A stretch of DNA of 33,275 bases from Lysobacterales bacterium (GCA_013213875.1 JABSSV010000369.1:1-33275), one strand, 5' to 3'; numbered from the stretch's first letter, positions 15,628 through 23,638 are shown. The notes: a model not told the origin generated them from the sequence alone. Translations and numbers: made by a program.

Positions 15628-16604
15628 GAGACTTCCAGCACCTCCGTAACAGCGTTCAGGATGCGCCCGACGCTGGGCATGTATTTCATTTCCATCTTGT
15701 ACAGCGGCATGACCGAGTCATAGCCGGTGACGCGCCGCACGGGCGCATGCAAATTATAGAGGCCTGCATCAGCCAGGTTGGCGGCAATCTCCGCGCCCAC
15801 GCCGCACATGCGGGCCGCTTCATGCACGATGACGCAGCGGCCGGTCTTTTCCACCGACTCGATAATCGTATCCATATCCAGCGGGCTAATGGTTGCCACA
15901 TCGATGACTTCCGCGCTTACGCCCTGTTCAGCCAGCTTGTCGGCCGCCTCCAGCGTTTCCTTGACCATGGCACCCCAGGTCACCAGGGTGATGTCCGTGC
16001 CATCGCGCAGCACGTAGCAAACGTCTAACGGCAGGTCTTCGCCGTTATCTTCTACCTCTTCCTTGTTAAGCCGATAGATTCGCTTCGGCTCCAGGAACAC
16101 CACCGGATCCGGGTCGCGGATGGCTGCCAGCAGCAGTCCGTAGGCACGCGAGGGGGATGAGGGAATCACCACGCGGAGCCCCGGAATGTGTGCAAACAGG
16201 GCTTCCGTACTTTCCGAGTGATGTTCCGGCGCATGGATGCCGCCGCCGAAGGGTGCTCGCAGCACCATGGGGCAGCTCAGGCGTCCACGGGTCCGGTGTC
16301 GCATGCGCGCTGCGTGGCAGATCATGTGGTCGACCATGGCATAGATAAAGCCCATGAACTGGGCTTCCGCTACCGGCTTCATGCCCTGGGCTGCCATGCC
16401 GATGGAGAGGCCGGCGATCATGGTCTCTGCCAGCGGCGTATCAATAACGCGCTCATCACCGAAGCGCTGAGCGAGCCCGGCGGTTGCACGAAATACGCCG
16501 CCGTTGATGCCCACGTCTTCACCCAGCACCACCACCGAGTCGTCGTTGGCCATTTCCCAGGCCAGCGCCATGGTGACGGCTTCTACCATTGCAACGTTCG
16601 CCAT
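15624..16604 (-). CDS. 2-oxoacid dehydrogenase E1 component, beta subunit
   Basis: The beta chain of a heterotetrameric (alpha2beta2) thiamine-diphosphate-dependent E1 carries out oxidative decarboxylation together with the alpha chain. The protein is 326 residues, the normal size. It has the TPP-contacting Glu region VVVLGEDVGINGGVFRAT, the conserved RVIDTPLAE and GIHAPEHHSESTEALF, and a C-terminal transketolase domain (about 200-326) including RRVTGYDSVMPLYKME. The ATG shares one base with the E1 alpha stop (TAATG), and the E2 start overlaps its own stop. It could be named pdhB or bkdA2; the sequence alone does not decide. Confidence 0.93.
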   Translation of the reverse strand: MANVAMVEAVTMALAWEMANDDSVVVLGEDVGINGGVFRATAGLAQRFGDERVIDTPLAETMIAGLSIGMAAQGMKPVAEAQFMGFIYAMVDHMICHAARMRHRTRGRLSCPMVLRAPFGGGIHAPEHHSESTEALFAHIPGLRVVIPSSPSRAYGLLLAAIRDPDPVVFLEPKRIYRLNKEEVEDNGEDLPLDVCYVLRDGTDITLVTWGAMVKETLEAADKLAEQGVSAEVIDVATISPLDMDTIIESVEKTGRCVIVHEAARMCGVGAEIAANLADAGLYNLHAPVRRVTGYDSVMPLYKMEMKYMPSVGRILNAVTEVLEVS

Positions 16605-17677
16605 TACTTGAGCTCCTCCAGCGCGCGTTCCCGCTGGGCGGCCAGGTCATGCGGCAGCTCGGCGTACATATAATCAAACATGGACTCGATGGACGGTTTG
16701 CCCAGGTCGAGATATTCCTTAACGGCCGCATCCACCTCGGCTGCCGCTTCCTTTTCCAGAGCCGCTTCCTGCTCGTCGCTCCACTGGTCCTGCGCGGTCA
16801 GGTAGCGCCGCAGCCGCACAATGGGTTCCTGTTTCCAGGCTGCGTCCACCTCTTCCGTGTCCCGATAGCGGGTGGCGTCATCTGCGGTCGTGTGGTCTGA
16901 CAGGCGGTAGGTGATCATCTCCACCACCGTGCCACCCTTACCGGCCCGCGCTCCGGCGATGGCTTCGTCCATGGCCCAGCGGGCAGCAATCACGTCGTTA
17001 CCGTCCACCTGAATGGAGGGCAGGCCACCGGCGATACCTTTTTGCGCCAGGGTCTCCGCCGTGTTCTGTTTGGAGCGGGGTACGGAAATGGCCCACTGAT
17101 TGTTCACGATCACCAGCACCAGCGGCAGTTCAAAGGCACTGGCCGCGTTGATGGCTTCGAGAAAGTCACCTTTCGAGCTGCCACCGTCACCGACCACAGA
17201 CACGGCGACCCGGGCCTCGCCCCGCAGTTTATAGGCCAGCGCTGCGCCGGCAGCGTGCAGGCACTGGGTTGCGATCGGTACGCACCAGGCAAAGTCGTGC
17301 GCAGGGCCGGCAAAGTCACTGCCACGCTCATCGCCACCCCAGTAGTTGAGTACGTCAGACATTTTGACGCCGCGACAGAACTGGGCGCCGTACTCACGGT
17401 ACATGGGCGCAAAACAGTCTTCCTGTTGCATGGCGCTGCCGATGGCCATGTGGGCCGCTTCATGGCCTAGGCAGGAGGCATAGGTGCCCAGCTTGCCCGT
17501 GCGCTGCAGCGCGATAGCCTTCTTATCGAAGACGCGGGTTTTGACCATGAGCTTGTAGAGGCGAAGCAGTTCCTCAAAATCGGTGGCCAGGGGCGGAACC
17601 TTGCCCTCTACCAGGTGGCCGTCGGGCGTCAGGAACTGGAAAAAGTCGATCTTAAAAGAGGCAACAGTAGCCGGCAT
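16604..17677 (-). CDS. 2-oxoacid dehydrogenase E1 component, alpha subunit
   Basis: The TPP-binding alpha chain of E1. The chosen ATG (17677) gives 357 residues, the family's usual length, and is preceded by AGGA at about 8 nt. Further upstream codons in this frame cross the divergent promoter region and are not protein-like. The TPP motif is GDGGSS (163-168) through VNN at 191-193. A GTYASCLGHEAAHMAIGSAM segment and the RLSDHTTADDATRYR loop follow. It is first in the E1alpha-E1beta-E2 operon, divergent from the tryptophan dioxygenase gene. It is annotated as either pyruvate or branched-chain type in related organisms. The catabolic neighbourhood mildly favours branched-chain acids. Confidence 0.92.
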   Translation of the reverse strand: MPATVASFKIDFFQFLTPDGHLVEGKVPPLATDFEELLRLYKLMVKTRVFDKKAIALQRTGKLGTYASCLGHEAAHMAIGSAMQQEDCFAPMYREYGAQFCRGVKMSDVLNYWGGDERGSDFAGPAHDFAWCVPIATQCLHAAGAALAYKLRGEARVAVSVVGDGGSSKGDFLEAINAASAFELPLVLVIVNNQWAISVPRSKQNTAETLAQKGIAGGLPSIQVDGNDVIAARWAMDEAIAGARAGKGGTVVEMITYRLSDHTTADDATRYRDTEEVDAAWKQEPIVRLRRYLTAQDQWSDEQEAALEKEAAAEVDAAVKEYLDLGKPSIESMFDYMYAELPHDLAAQRERALEELK

Positions 17678-17724
17678 ATCAGGCGTCCTTTCAATTCCGG
17701 GTGGGCGGAAGGGAAGGTCGAAAT

Positions 17725-17758
17725 CCCCCCCCGGGGCAGAAAAAAGTTGGCTATTATA
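17725..17758 (-). promoter_or_regulatory. Candidate -10 box and C8-G4 tract before the dehydrogenase operon
   Basis: Reading the minus strand, a perfect TATAAT lies at 17758-17753, about 75 nt before the E1 alpha ATG. No convincing -35 is seen; TAGACC at 19-nt spacing is the best. The predicted leader contains a homopolymer of eight C followed by four G on the plus strand (17725-17736). I see no clear promoter for the divergent kynA gene. Confidence 0.3.
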
Positions 17759-17827
17759 CTTCCGTTTTGACGGGGCAGGTCTAGCCGGCCCTTCGGGTAG
17801 CGGAAAACGCGTGGAGTGTGCACAGCT

Positions 17828-18685
17828 GTGAGTGAAGAAAAAGAGAACCGTCGTCCGCTCGAGGCGGGGATCAAAACCGCGCTGGCCGATCGCCTGACCT
17901 ACAGTGGCTACCTGGGGCTGGATCGATTGTTGTCGGCACAGGAACCGCTCAGCGACCCCCGCCATCACGATGAGATGCTGTTCATCGTGCAGCATCAGGT
18001 AGCGGAGCTCTGGATGAAGCTCATCATTCACGAACTTCGTGCGGCCTGCGAGCACATCGCCGCGGATAATCCCGGGCCGGTGAGCAAAATCCTGTCACGG
18101 GTGAAACAGGTGCAGCGCCAGCTGTCCGAGCAATGGTCCGTGCTGGCGACGCTAACGCCCACGGAATATGTCCAGTTCCGCGGCGCGCTGCGCTCTGCGT
18201 CCGGCTTTCAATCGCTGCAGTATCGTTTGGTGGAGTTCTTGCTCGGCAACAAGAACCACGAAATGATTAAGGTCTTTCGGCATGACCCGGAAGGTCAGGA
18301 AACCCTGCGTGATGCGCTGGAGGCCCCCAGCCTCTATGACGAGTTTCTCTGCTTTCTGGCGCGGCGCGGCCACGCCATCGACGGCCATCATTGCGAGCGG
18401 GACTGGTCCATACCGCACGTGCGCGACGAAGGTCTGGTGCCGGTTTATCAGCGCATCTATGAACAGCCCAACCGCTTTTGGGAGGAATACGAGCTGTGCG
18501 AGAAGCTCGTGGACGTGGAGGAAAGCTTCCAGCTATGGCGTTTCCGACACCTGCAAACGGTGGAGCGGGTGATTGGTTTCAAGGCGGGTACCGGTGGCTC
18601 TTCCGGCGTTGGCTTTCTGCGCAAGGCGCTGGATCTGACCTTCTTCCCGGAACTCATGGACGTGCGCACCGCCCTGGGCCAGTAG
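17828..18685 (+). CDS. kynA: Tryptophan 2,3-dioxygenase
   Basis: TDO is a haem enzyme opening the indole ring of L-tryptophan to N-formylkynurenine. From the GTG at 17828 the protein is 285 residues, normal for bacterial TDO. Another GTG at 17816 would add four. GGAG at 17813-17816 favours the later start, at a long 11-nt spacing. Family motifs are LTYSGYLGLDRLLSAQ, HHDEMLFIVQHQVAELWMK (active-site His56), LTPTEYVQFR and SGFQSLQYRLVEFLLGNKN. LWRFRHLQTVERVIGFK contains the haem-ligating His241, and GTGGSSGVGFL follows. No kynurenine formamidase or kynureninase gene is nearby, so later steps must be elsewhere. It converges on the marR gene with 17 nt between stops. Confidence 0.94.
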   Translation: MSEEKENRRPLEAGIKTALADRLTYSGYLGLDRLLSAQEPLSDPRHHDEMLFIVQHQVAELWMKLIIHELRAACEHIAADNPGPVSKILSRVKQVQRQLSEQWSVLATLTPTEYVQFRGALRSASGFQSLQYRLVEFLLGNKNHEMIKVFRHDPEGQETLRDALEAPSLYDEFLCFLARRGHAIDGHHCERDWSIPHVRDEGLVPVYQRIYEQPNRFWEEYELCEKLVDVEESFQLWRFRHLQTVERVIGFKAGTGGSSGVGFLRKALDLTFFPELMDVRTALGQ

Positions 18686-18702
18686 CGCGGAGCTTCCGGT
18701 GC

Positions 18703-19179
18703 CTAGGGCTGCTCCTGATCCGAGGCGTTCAGAGCCAAGGCTGCGGCCTGCAGTTTCTCCAGCAGCGCATCCAGTTGCGACCGTTCTGAGGCGCTGAGGC
18801 TGGTCAACAGCTGTTCCTCATAGTGCATAGCGAGCGGCACCACACGCCGGAAGAGAGTGCGGCCCTTGTCTTTCGTCAACCTCAGCAGTACGCGCCTGCG
18901 GTCTTCCTCATGATCTTCGCGCGCCACCAGTTCTTTTTCCACCAGCTTGGCTACCGCTCGGCTCACGGCCACCTTGTCCATCATGCCGCGGGCGCGAATC
19001 TGGGATGCCGTCAGGCCTGGAAAGCGCCCCAGAATGGCAATAACACGCCATTCGGTCACGCTAAGGCCATAGGCCGTGCGGTAGGCCAAGGAGATGCCCT
19101 CGCTGACCGTATTGGACAGCAGCGACAGGCGGTAGGGCAGGAAATGTTCGAGGTCAAAATGCTTCAGATCCTGCGACAT
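18703..19179 (-). CDS. MarR-family transcriptional regulator
   Basis: A 158-residue winged-helix regulator. The N-terminal helix (LPYRLSLLSNTVSEG) belongs to the dimer interface. The winged helix-turn-helix spans about residues 40-105, with SVTEWRVIAILGRFPGLTAS, KVAVSRAVAKLVEKELV, and the wing motif EDHEEDRRRVLLRLT. The start is supported by GGGAG at 8-nt spacing. It is divergent from hpd, and a palindrome in the shared promoter region is its likely binding site. By position and family it should repress the homogentisate operon, with an aromatic catabolite as ligand. That role is inference; the family assignment is solid. Confidence 0.9.
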   Translation of the reverse strand: MSQDLKHFDLEHFLPYRLSLLSNTVSEGISLAYRTAYGLSVTEWRVIAILGRFPGLTASQIRARGMMDKVAVSRAVAKLVEKELVAREDHEEDRRRVLLRLTKDKGRTLFRRVVPLAMHYEEQLLTSLSASERSQLDALLEKLQAAALALNASDQEQP

Positions 19180-19206
19180 GAACGGGGCTCCCTGGGTGCC
19201 TAATGC

Positions 19207-19235
19207 TTGCTAATAGTTACAATTGAAACTATTAT
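19207..19235 (+). promoter_or_regulatory. Predicted hpd promoter
   Basis: TTGCTA (19207-19212) and TATTAT (19230-19235) are separated by 17 nt. They match sigma70 boxes at 4/6 and 5/6 positions and lie about 85 nt upstream of the hpd ATG. Confidence 0.55.
19211..19234. promoter_or_regulatory. 24-bp palindrome, likely MarR operator
   Basis: Arms TAATAGTT and AACTATTA flank a central CAATTG. Only one symmetrical position breaks the palindrome (A opposite A). It fills the spacer between the predicted -35 and -10 of hpd, where a bound dimer would block RNA polymerase. It lies 32 bp from the marR start, so autoregulation is also likely. Confidence 0.7.
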
Positions 19236-19318
19236 AACGGGCATGCTCGCAGCCCGCATCCCCGGCTGCCATTTAATTAACCCGGCCAGCCGGATTCCCG
19301 GTGGCCCCGGAGGACATC

Positions 19319-20368
19319 ATGACCGACGTACGCGACAATCCACTTGGTGTGGAGGGGTTTGAATTCATTGAATATGCAGCGCCCGATGCGCAGCTGCTGC
19401 ACGAGTTGTTCAAGCAGATGGGTTTTGCCCCCATTGCGCGTCACAAGGAGCGGGCCATCACGCTCTACCGTCAGGGTGATATCAATTTCCTGGTGAATGA
19501 AGAGCCGGACAGCTTCGCTGCTGAATTTGCGGCCAAGCATGGACCCTGCTGTACGGGATTCGCCCTGCGCGTTGCCGACGCCGACAAGGCCTACCGCTCG
19601 TGCCTGAGCAAAGATGCAAAATCCATGAGTGAGTTTCCGGGCAGCGCGCTCGATGGCCCGAAGATCAAGGGCATCGGTGGCTCCATGCTGTACCTGGTCG
19701 ATCGCCAGAACGGCTCGCCCCTGGCGCGGGACTATGAGTTGCTGCCGGGCGCCAGCGGTGAACATGAAGGTTTTGGTCTGACCTTTATCGATCACCTCAC
19801 TCACAACGTGTATTTCGGCAATATGAATCAGTGGGCCAGTTTCTATGAGCGCCTGTTTGGATTCTTCGAGGTGCGCTACTTCGACATCAAGGGCAAGCAG
19901 ACTGGTCTGCTGTCCCGCGCCATGACCTCGCCCACCGGCGTGATCAGTATTCCCATTAACGAGTCGGAAGATCCGAAAAGCCAGATCAATGAGTATCTGG
20001 AGGAGTATCAGGGCGAAGGGGTGCAGCATATTGCCCTGTTCACGGACGATATCTATGACACGATTGAACGCATGCGGGCGCAAGAGGTGAGCTTCCTGAA
20101 TACGCCGGACACCTACTATGAGATCATTGACCGGCGCGTGCCGGAACATGATGAAGACGTTGAGCGTATGCGTGAAAACCGCATTTTGATTGATGCGGAT
20201 CAGGAGACGGGTAAGAAATTGCTGCTGCAGATTTTTACGCAGACCAATATCGGCCCGATCTTTTTCGAAATCATTCAGCGCAAGGGCAACAAGGGCTTTG
20301 GTGAGGGCAACTTCACGGCCCTGTTCGAGTCCATTGAACTGGATCAGGTGCGCCGCGGCGTCCTGTAG
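19319..20368 (+). CDS. hpd: 4-hydroxyphenylpyruvate dioxygenase
   Basis: HPPD is a non-haem Fe(II) dioxygenase converting 4-hydroxyphenylpyruvate (from tyrosine) to homogentisate. The protein is 349 residues, normal for bacterial enzymes, made of two vicinal-oxygen-chelate domains. The C-terminal one holds the iron ligands His159 (IDHLTHNVYFG), His237 (GVQHIALFTDD) and Glu317 (GPIFFEIIQRKGNKGFGEGN). The ATG has GGAGGA at 4-nt spacing; a GTG six codons upstream is less likely. It is first in the hpd-hmgA-fahA-maiA cluster, 18 nt before hmgA, and probably controlled by the divergent MarR regulator. Confidence 0.97.
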   Translation: MTDVRDNPLGVEGFEFIEYAAPDAQLLHELFKQMGFAPIARHKERAITLYRQGDINFLVNEEPDSFAAEFAAKHGPCCTGFALRVADADKAYRSCLSKDAKSMSEFPGSALDGPKIKGIGGSMLYLVDRQNGSPLARDYELLPGASGEHEGFGLTFIDHLTHNVYFGNMNQWASFYERLFGFFEVRYFDIKGKQTGLLSRAMTSPTGVISIPINESEDPKSQINEYLEEYQGEGVQHIALFTDDIYDTIERMRAQEVSFLNTPDTYYEIIDRRVPEHDEDVERMRENRILIDADQETGKKLLLQIFTQTNIGPIFFEIIQRKGNKGFGEGNFTALFESIELDQVRRGVL

Positions 20369-20386
20369 AGCACGGGGGATAGCAGC

Positions 20387-21511
20387 ATGGCCAAGCGGTG
20401 GATCAGCACGCCAAGGGTAGAAGGCAATGCGTCGCGTCAGGCGCATGCGGACCTGCCTGAGGGCACCTATGAGCGGGAACTGGGCAAGGAGGGCTTTTTC
20501 GGCCCGGCCAGTCATATGCACCACCAGCACCCGCCCACGGCCTGGACCCGCATGGAGGGCCCCCTGCGCCCGCGCGCCTTCGATACCACCCGGCTGGCGG
20601 AGTTCGGTCCCACGCCCTGGCACGCGCGCGCCCTTTTGGGCAATGCTCAGGTCAGCGTCAGGTTATGGGAGATGACCGCGTCCATGGATCAGCTGGTGCG
20701 CAACGCCGATGGCGATGAGTTGTTGTTTATCCATGCTGGCAGCGGCCACCTGTTCTGTGACTACGGTCATCTGGAGGTGGGTGAGGGCGACTACATCATG
20801 CTGCCGCGGGGCACCATGTGGCGCCTGGAGTCAGCGGCGCCCATGCGCATGCTGCTGATCGAAGCCACCAATTCCAGCTATCAGTTGCCCGAGAAGGGGC
20901 TGCTGGGTCCGCATGCCATCTTCGATCCGGCCATGCTTGCCGCGCCGCGCATGGACGAGGCTTTTCGGGCGCAGCAGGATGAGACTGAATGGGAACTGCT
21001 GATCAAACGGCAGAATCAAATCACGACCATGGTTTATCCCTTCAATCCACTGGATGCAGTGGGTTGGCACGGTGATCTCATGCCCGTGCGCATCAACTGG
21101 CGGGACATTCGTCCCCTCATGAGCCATCGCTATCACTTGCCGCCTTCGGCGCACACAACTTTTGTCGCCAATCGTTTCGTGATTTGCACCTTTGTGCCGC
21201 GCCCCTTCGAGAGTGATCCGGGCGCCTTGAAGGTACCGTTTTTTCACAATAATGACGACTACGACGAGGTGTTGTTCTATCACGCCGGAGAGTTTTTCTC
21301 CCGCGACAACATCCATCCGGGCATGATGACGCTGCACCCCTGCGGTTTCACCCATGGTCCGCACCCGAAAGCACTCCAGAACGCCTTCCAGCCCGCGGCC
21401 GAGGCCACCAATGAGGTGGCAGTCATGCTCGATACGCGCGACGCGCTGCAGGTCTTTGATGCAGCGGAACCGATTGAATGGACCGGCTATGTGGACTCCT
21501 GGAAAGGCTGA
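20387..21511 (+). CDS. hmgA: Homogentisate 1,2-dioxygenase (short bacterial form)
   Basis: This Fe(II) enzyme opens the homogentisate ring to maleylacetoacetate. The protein is 374 residues, shorter than the ~430-440 of Pseudomonas or eukaryotic HmgA. The cupin-type C-terminal part keeps the likely iron ligands: His287 in FFHNNDDYDEV with Glu294, and His323 in GFTHGPHP. It also has an N-terminal jelly-roll half (about 80-165, DQLVRNADGDELLFIHAGSG). Spacing between the first His and the Glu is one residue longer than in human HGD (H335/E341). Position between hpd and fahA makes the role convincing, although the family is divergent. Confidence 0.88.
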   Translation: MAKRWISTPRVEGNASRQAHADLPEGTYERELGKEGFFGPASHMHHQHPPTAWTRMEGPLRPRAFDTTRLAEFGPTPWHARALLGNAQVSVRLWEMTASMDQLVRNADGDELLFIHAGSGHLFCDYGHLEVGEGDYIMLPRGTMWRLESAAPMRMLLIEATNSSYQLPEKGLLGPHAIFDPAMLAAPRMDEAFRAQQDETEWELLIKRQNQITTMVYPFNPLDAVGWHGDLMPVRINWRDIRPLMSHRYHLPPSAHTTFVANRFVICTFVPRPFESDPGALKVPFFHNNDDYDEVLFYHAGEFFSRDNIHPGMMTLHPCGFTHGPHPKALQNAFQPAAEATNEVAVMLDTRDALQVFDAAEPIEWTGYVDSWKG

Positions 21512-21553
21512 TTCACCGGCTCACTAAACGACTTAATAGAACGGATAAAACTC

Positions 21554-22537
21554 ATGAAACTGGGATCTCTCAAGCATGGGCGCGATGGGCGCCTCATTGT
21601 GGTCAAACGCGAACTGGATGAGTACGTGCTGGCCGATTCGATAGCGCCGTCATTGCGTGAGGCGCTGGAAAACTGGTCTGAGGCAGCACCGCAGCTCGAA
21701 GCCCTGTCGGCGGCCCTTAATGCCGGCGACTGCGATCAGGCCCAGCCACTGGATATGGAGGCCCTCGCTTCCCCTCTGCCCCGGGCCTTTGAGTTCCTGG
21801 ATGGCAGCGCCTATCTGCCGCATGTGGAGCGCGTGCGCCGCGCCCGTGGTGCCGAAGTGCCGGAGACCTTCTACGAGGATCCGCTCATGTATCAGGCCAC
21901 GGCTTCCGGGTTCCTGCCACCGCGCGCGCCGGTGCCGGTAGTCAGTGAAGACTACGGCATTGATTTTGAGGCGGAAGTGGTCGTGGTCACCGGTGATGTG
22001 CCCATGGCCGCCAGCCCGGAGGAGGCAGCGGAGCAGCTGCTGCTGGTGGGGCTGATCAATGACGTGAGCCTGCGCAATCTGATTCCGGGCGAGCTGGCCA
22101 AGGGTTTTGGCTTCCTCCAGTCCAAGCCCCGCTCGGCTTTGAGCCCCGTACTGGTCACGCCCGATGAGCTGGGTGATGACTGGCACAACAGCGAGCTGCG
22201 CTTGCCGCTGCACTCCTATCTCAACGGCGAATGGTTCGGCAGCCCCGATGCGGGCACGGATATGCAATTCAATTTCGGCCAGCTGGTGGCGCATGCGGCC
22301 AAGACGCGGCCCTTGAGCGCTGGCACCATTGTCGGCTCTGGCACCATTGCCAATCAGGACACGGCCGTGGGGGCTTCTTGCCTCGCGGAGCGGCGCATGT
22401 TGGAAATTATCGCGGACGGCAAGCCGGCCACACCGTTCATGCGCTTTGGTGACACGATTCGGATCGAAATGCTCAACGGTGATAATGAAAATATCTTTGG
22501 CACCATTGAGCAGGTGATTGAGGCCTATGAGCCCTGA
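21554..22537 (+). CDS. Fumarylacetoacetate hydrolase
   Basis: The last step of tyrosine breakdown: fumarylacetoacetate is split into fumarate and acetoacetate. The protein is 327 residues, FAH superfamily. Likely metal ligands are Asp109 (FYEDPLMYQ), Glu139 and Glu141 (DYGIDFEAEVVVV) and Asp170 (LINDVSLRNL), equivalent to the D/E/E/D set of mouse FAH. Other motifs are the catalytic-core GFGFLQSKPRSALSP and GSGTIAN. It is shorter than the ~420-residue eukaryotic FAH because the N-terminal SH3-like part is reduced. The last 11 bases overlap the start of maiA. The gene lies 42 nt after hmgA, so it belongs to the same operon. Confidence 0.92.
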   Translation: MKLGSLKHGRDGRLIVVKRELDEYVLADSIAPSLREALENWSEAAPQLEALSAALNAGDCDQAQPLDMEALASPLPRAFEFLDGSAYLPHVERVRRARGAEVPETFYEDPLMYQATASGFLPPRAPVPVVSEDYGIDFEAEVVVVTGDVPMAASPEEAAEQLLLVGLINDVSLRNLIPGELAKGFGFLQSKPRSALSPVLVTPDELGDDWHNSELRLPLHSYLNGEWFGSPDAGTDMQFNFGQLVAHAAKTRPLSAGTIVGSGTIANQDTAVGASCLAERRMLEIIADGKPATPFMRFGDTIRIEMLNGDNENIFGTIEQVIEAYEP

Positions 22538-23186
22538 GGCGCCTGTCCTCTACGGCTACTGGCGCAGTACGGCAGCCTACCGGGTTCGAATTGCGCTGAA
22601 TCTGAAGGGGCTCGAGTGGCACTACAAATCCGTGCACCTGGTGCGGGACGGCGGTGAGCAGCATGCGCAAGGCTACCGGGAGCTTAATCCGGCCGGTCTG
22701 GTTCCGGTACTGATTTGCCAGGGCCAGCGCATCAGCCAGTCGCTGGCGATTTGCGAGTTCCTGGAAGAAGTGTATCCGCAGCCGGCGCTGCTACCCGCTG
22801 CGCCAGGGGATCGGGCTCTGGTGCGAGCCCTGGCGCAGGATGTGGCCTGTGAAATTCATCCGCTGAATAACCTGCGTGTGCAGCAGTATCTCGGGCGTGA
22901 ATTGGGCGCCGATGCGACGGCCCGGGAAGCCTGGATGCACCACTGGATGGCCGCGGGTTTTGAGACCATGCAGCAGCGTCTGGAACAGGACGGTCGCGCC
23001 GGGGACACCTGTCTGGGGGGCGCGCCCGGACTCGCGGAACTGTGTCTCGTTGCCCAGGCCTATAACGCCGACCGCTTCGGTTTTTCCCTGCAGCCCTATC
23101 CTTTGCTGGAGCATATTGTGGCGCACTGCCGGGCCCTGCCGGCCTTTGCCGCGGCCGCGCCCGAGCAGCAGCCGGACGCCAGCTAA
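22527..23186 (+). CDS. maiA: Maleylacetoacetate isomerase (zeta-class GST)
   Basis: This glutathione-dependent enzyme isomerises maleylacetoacetate to fumarylacetoacetate, between HmgA and FAH. The start ATG at 22527 is preceded by GAGG at 3-nt spacing and gives 219 residues. The N-terminal thioredoxin-like domain has LYGYWRSTAAYRVRIALNLKGL, the zeta-class active-site region; the SSC motif is replaced by STA. NPAGLVPVL and the glutathione-contacting ISQSLAICEFLEE follow. The C-terminal helical domain has HPLNNLRVQQYL. The 11-nt overlap with fahA suggests translational coupling. Confidence 0.94.
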   Translation: MSPEAPVLYGYWRSTAAYRVRIALNLKGLEWHYKSVHLVRDGGEQHAQGYRELNPAGLVPVLICQGQRISQSLAICEFLEEVYPQPALLPAAPGDRALVRALAQDVACEIHPLNNLRVQQYLGRELGADATAREAWMHHWMAAGFETMQQRLEQDGRAGDTCLGGAPGLAELCLVAQAYNADRFGFSLQPYPLLEHIVAHCRALPAFAAAAPEQQPDAS

Positions 23187-23206
23187 CAGGATTGTCCCGC
23201 CAGCGG

Positions 23207-23235
23207 TTCACGGCGGGCGAGGCTTGCTTCATAAT
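23207..23235 (+). promoter_or_regulatory. Candidate promoter of the lipoprotein pair
   Basis: TTCACG and CATAAT lie 17 nt apart (4/6 and 5/6 sigma70 matches), 28 nt before the lipoprotein ATG. A CCCGCC / GGCGGG inverted repeat (23196-23217) overlaps the -35 region. It could be a weak terminator for maiA, but no T-run follows. Confidence 0.35.
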
Positions 23236-23263
23236 TGGCCCATGACTCTCAAGCGAACAGGCC

Positions 23264-23638
23264 ATGCATAAACTTTCCCGCTTACTGCTGCTGCTTGCCG
23301 TCGGCTTGTTGGCGGCCTGCACATCCAACCCACCCAGCGCCGACAACTTTGCCCTGGCTGAGCGTGCCATTGCGGAGGCTGAGGCCGCAGGTGCCGAGGA
23401 ACTGGCCCCCACCGATCTGCGCTTCGCACGTGAGCGGCTTCAGACTGCCCGCACTGCCAGTGATCAGCGCAACTATGCGCTGGCATTTGACGATCTGGAG
23501 CGCGCTGAGATCAACGCCATGCTGGCGCTGGAAAAATCACGGGCGGCGGCCCAGCGTCGCAAGGTTAACGAACTGCGTCGGGCCAACGAGGCGCTGCGGG
23601 CAGACCTGGTCGATACCTACGGGGAGGATTGGCAATGA
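23264..23638 (+). CDS. Small DUF4398-like lipoprotein
   Basis: A 124-residue predicted lipoprotein. The signal peptide MHKLSRLLLLLAVGLLAAC ends in a lipobox (LAAC) with Cys19 as the modified residue. The mature part is helical and Ala/Glu-rich (AERAIAEAEAAGAEELAP, then LRFARERLQTAR...YALAFDDLERAE). This resembles the DUF4398 pattern of short TPR-like helical hairpins. It is translationally coupled to the OmpA-domain gene by an ATGA overlap and has the same overall pattern as that protein's N-terminal half. Likely envelope-anchored with a structural role; precise function unknown. Confidence 0.82.
   Translation: MHKLSRLLLLLAVGLLAACTSNPPSADNFALAERAIAEAEAAGAEELAPTDLRFARERLQTARTASDQRNYALAFDDLERAEINAMLALEKSRAAAQRRKVNELRRANEALRADLVDTYGEDWQ

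Noticed and set aside
17678..18055. N-terminal extension of E1 alpha (126 codons)
   Set aside because: It crosses the divergent promoter region and overlaps kynA. The family starts at the internal ATG with an AGGA site.
19277..20623. Open frame of 448 codons on the minus strand
   Set aside because: Antisense to hpd and the start of hmgA; not protein-like, while the sense product has all HPPD iron ligands.
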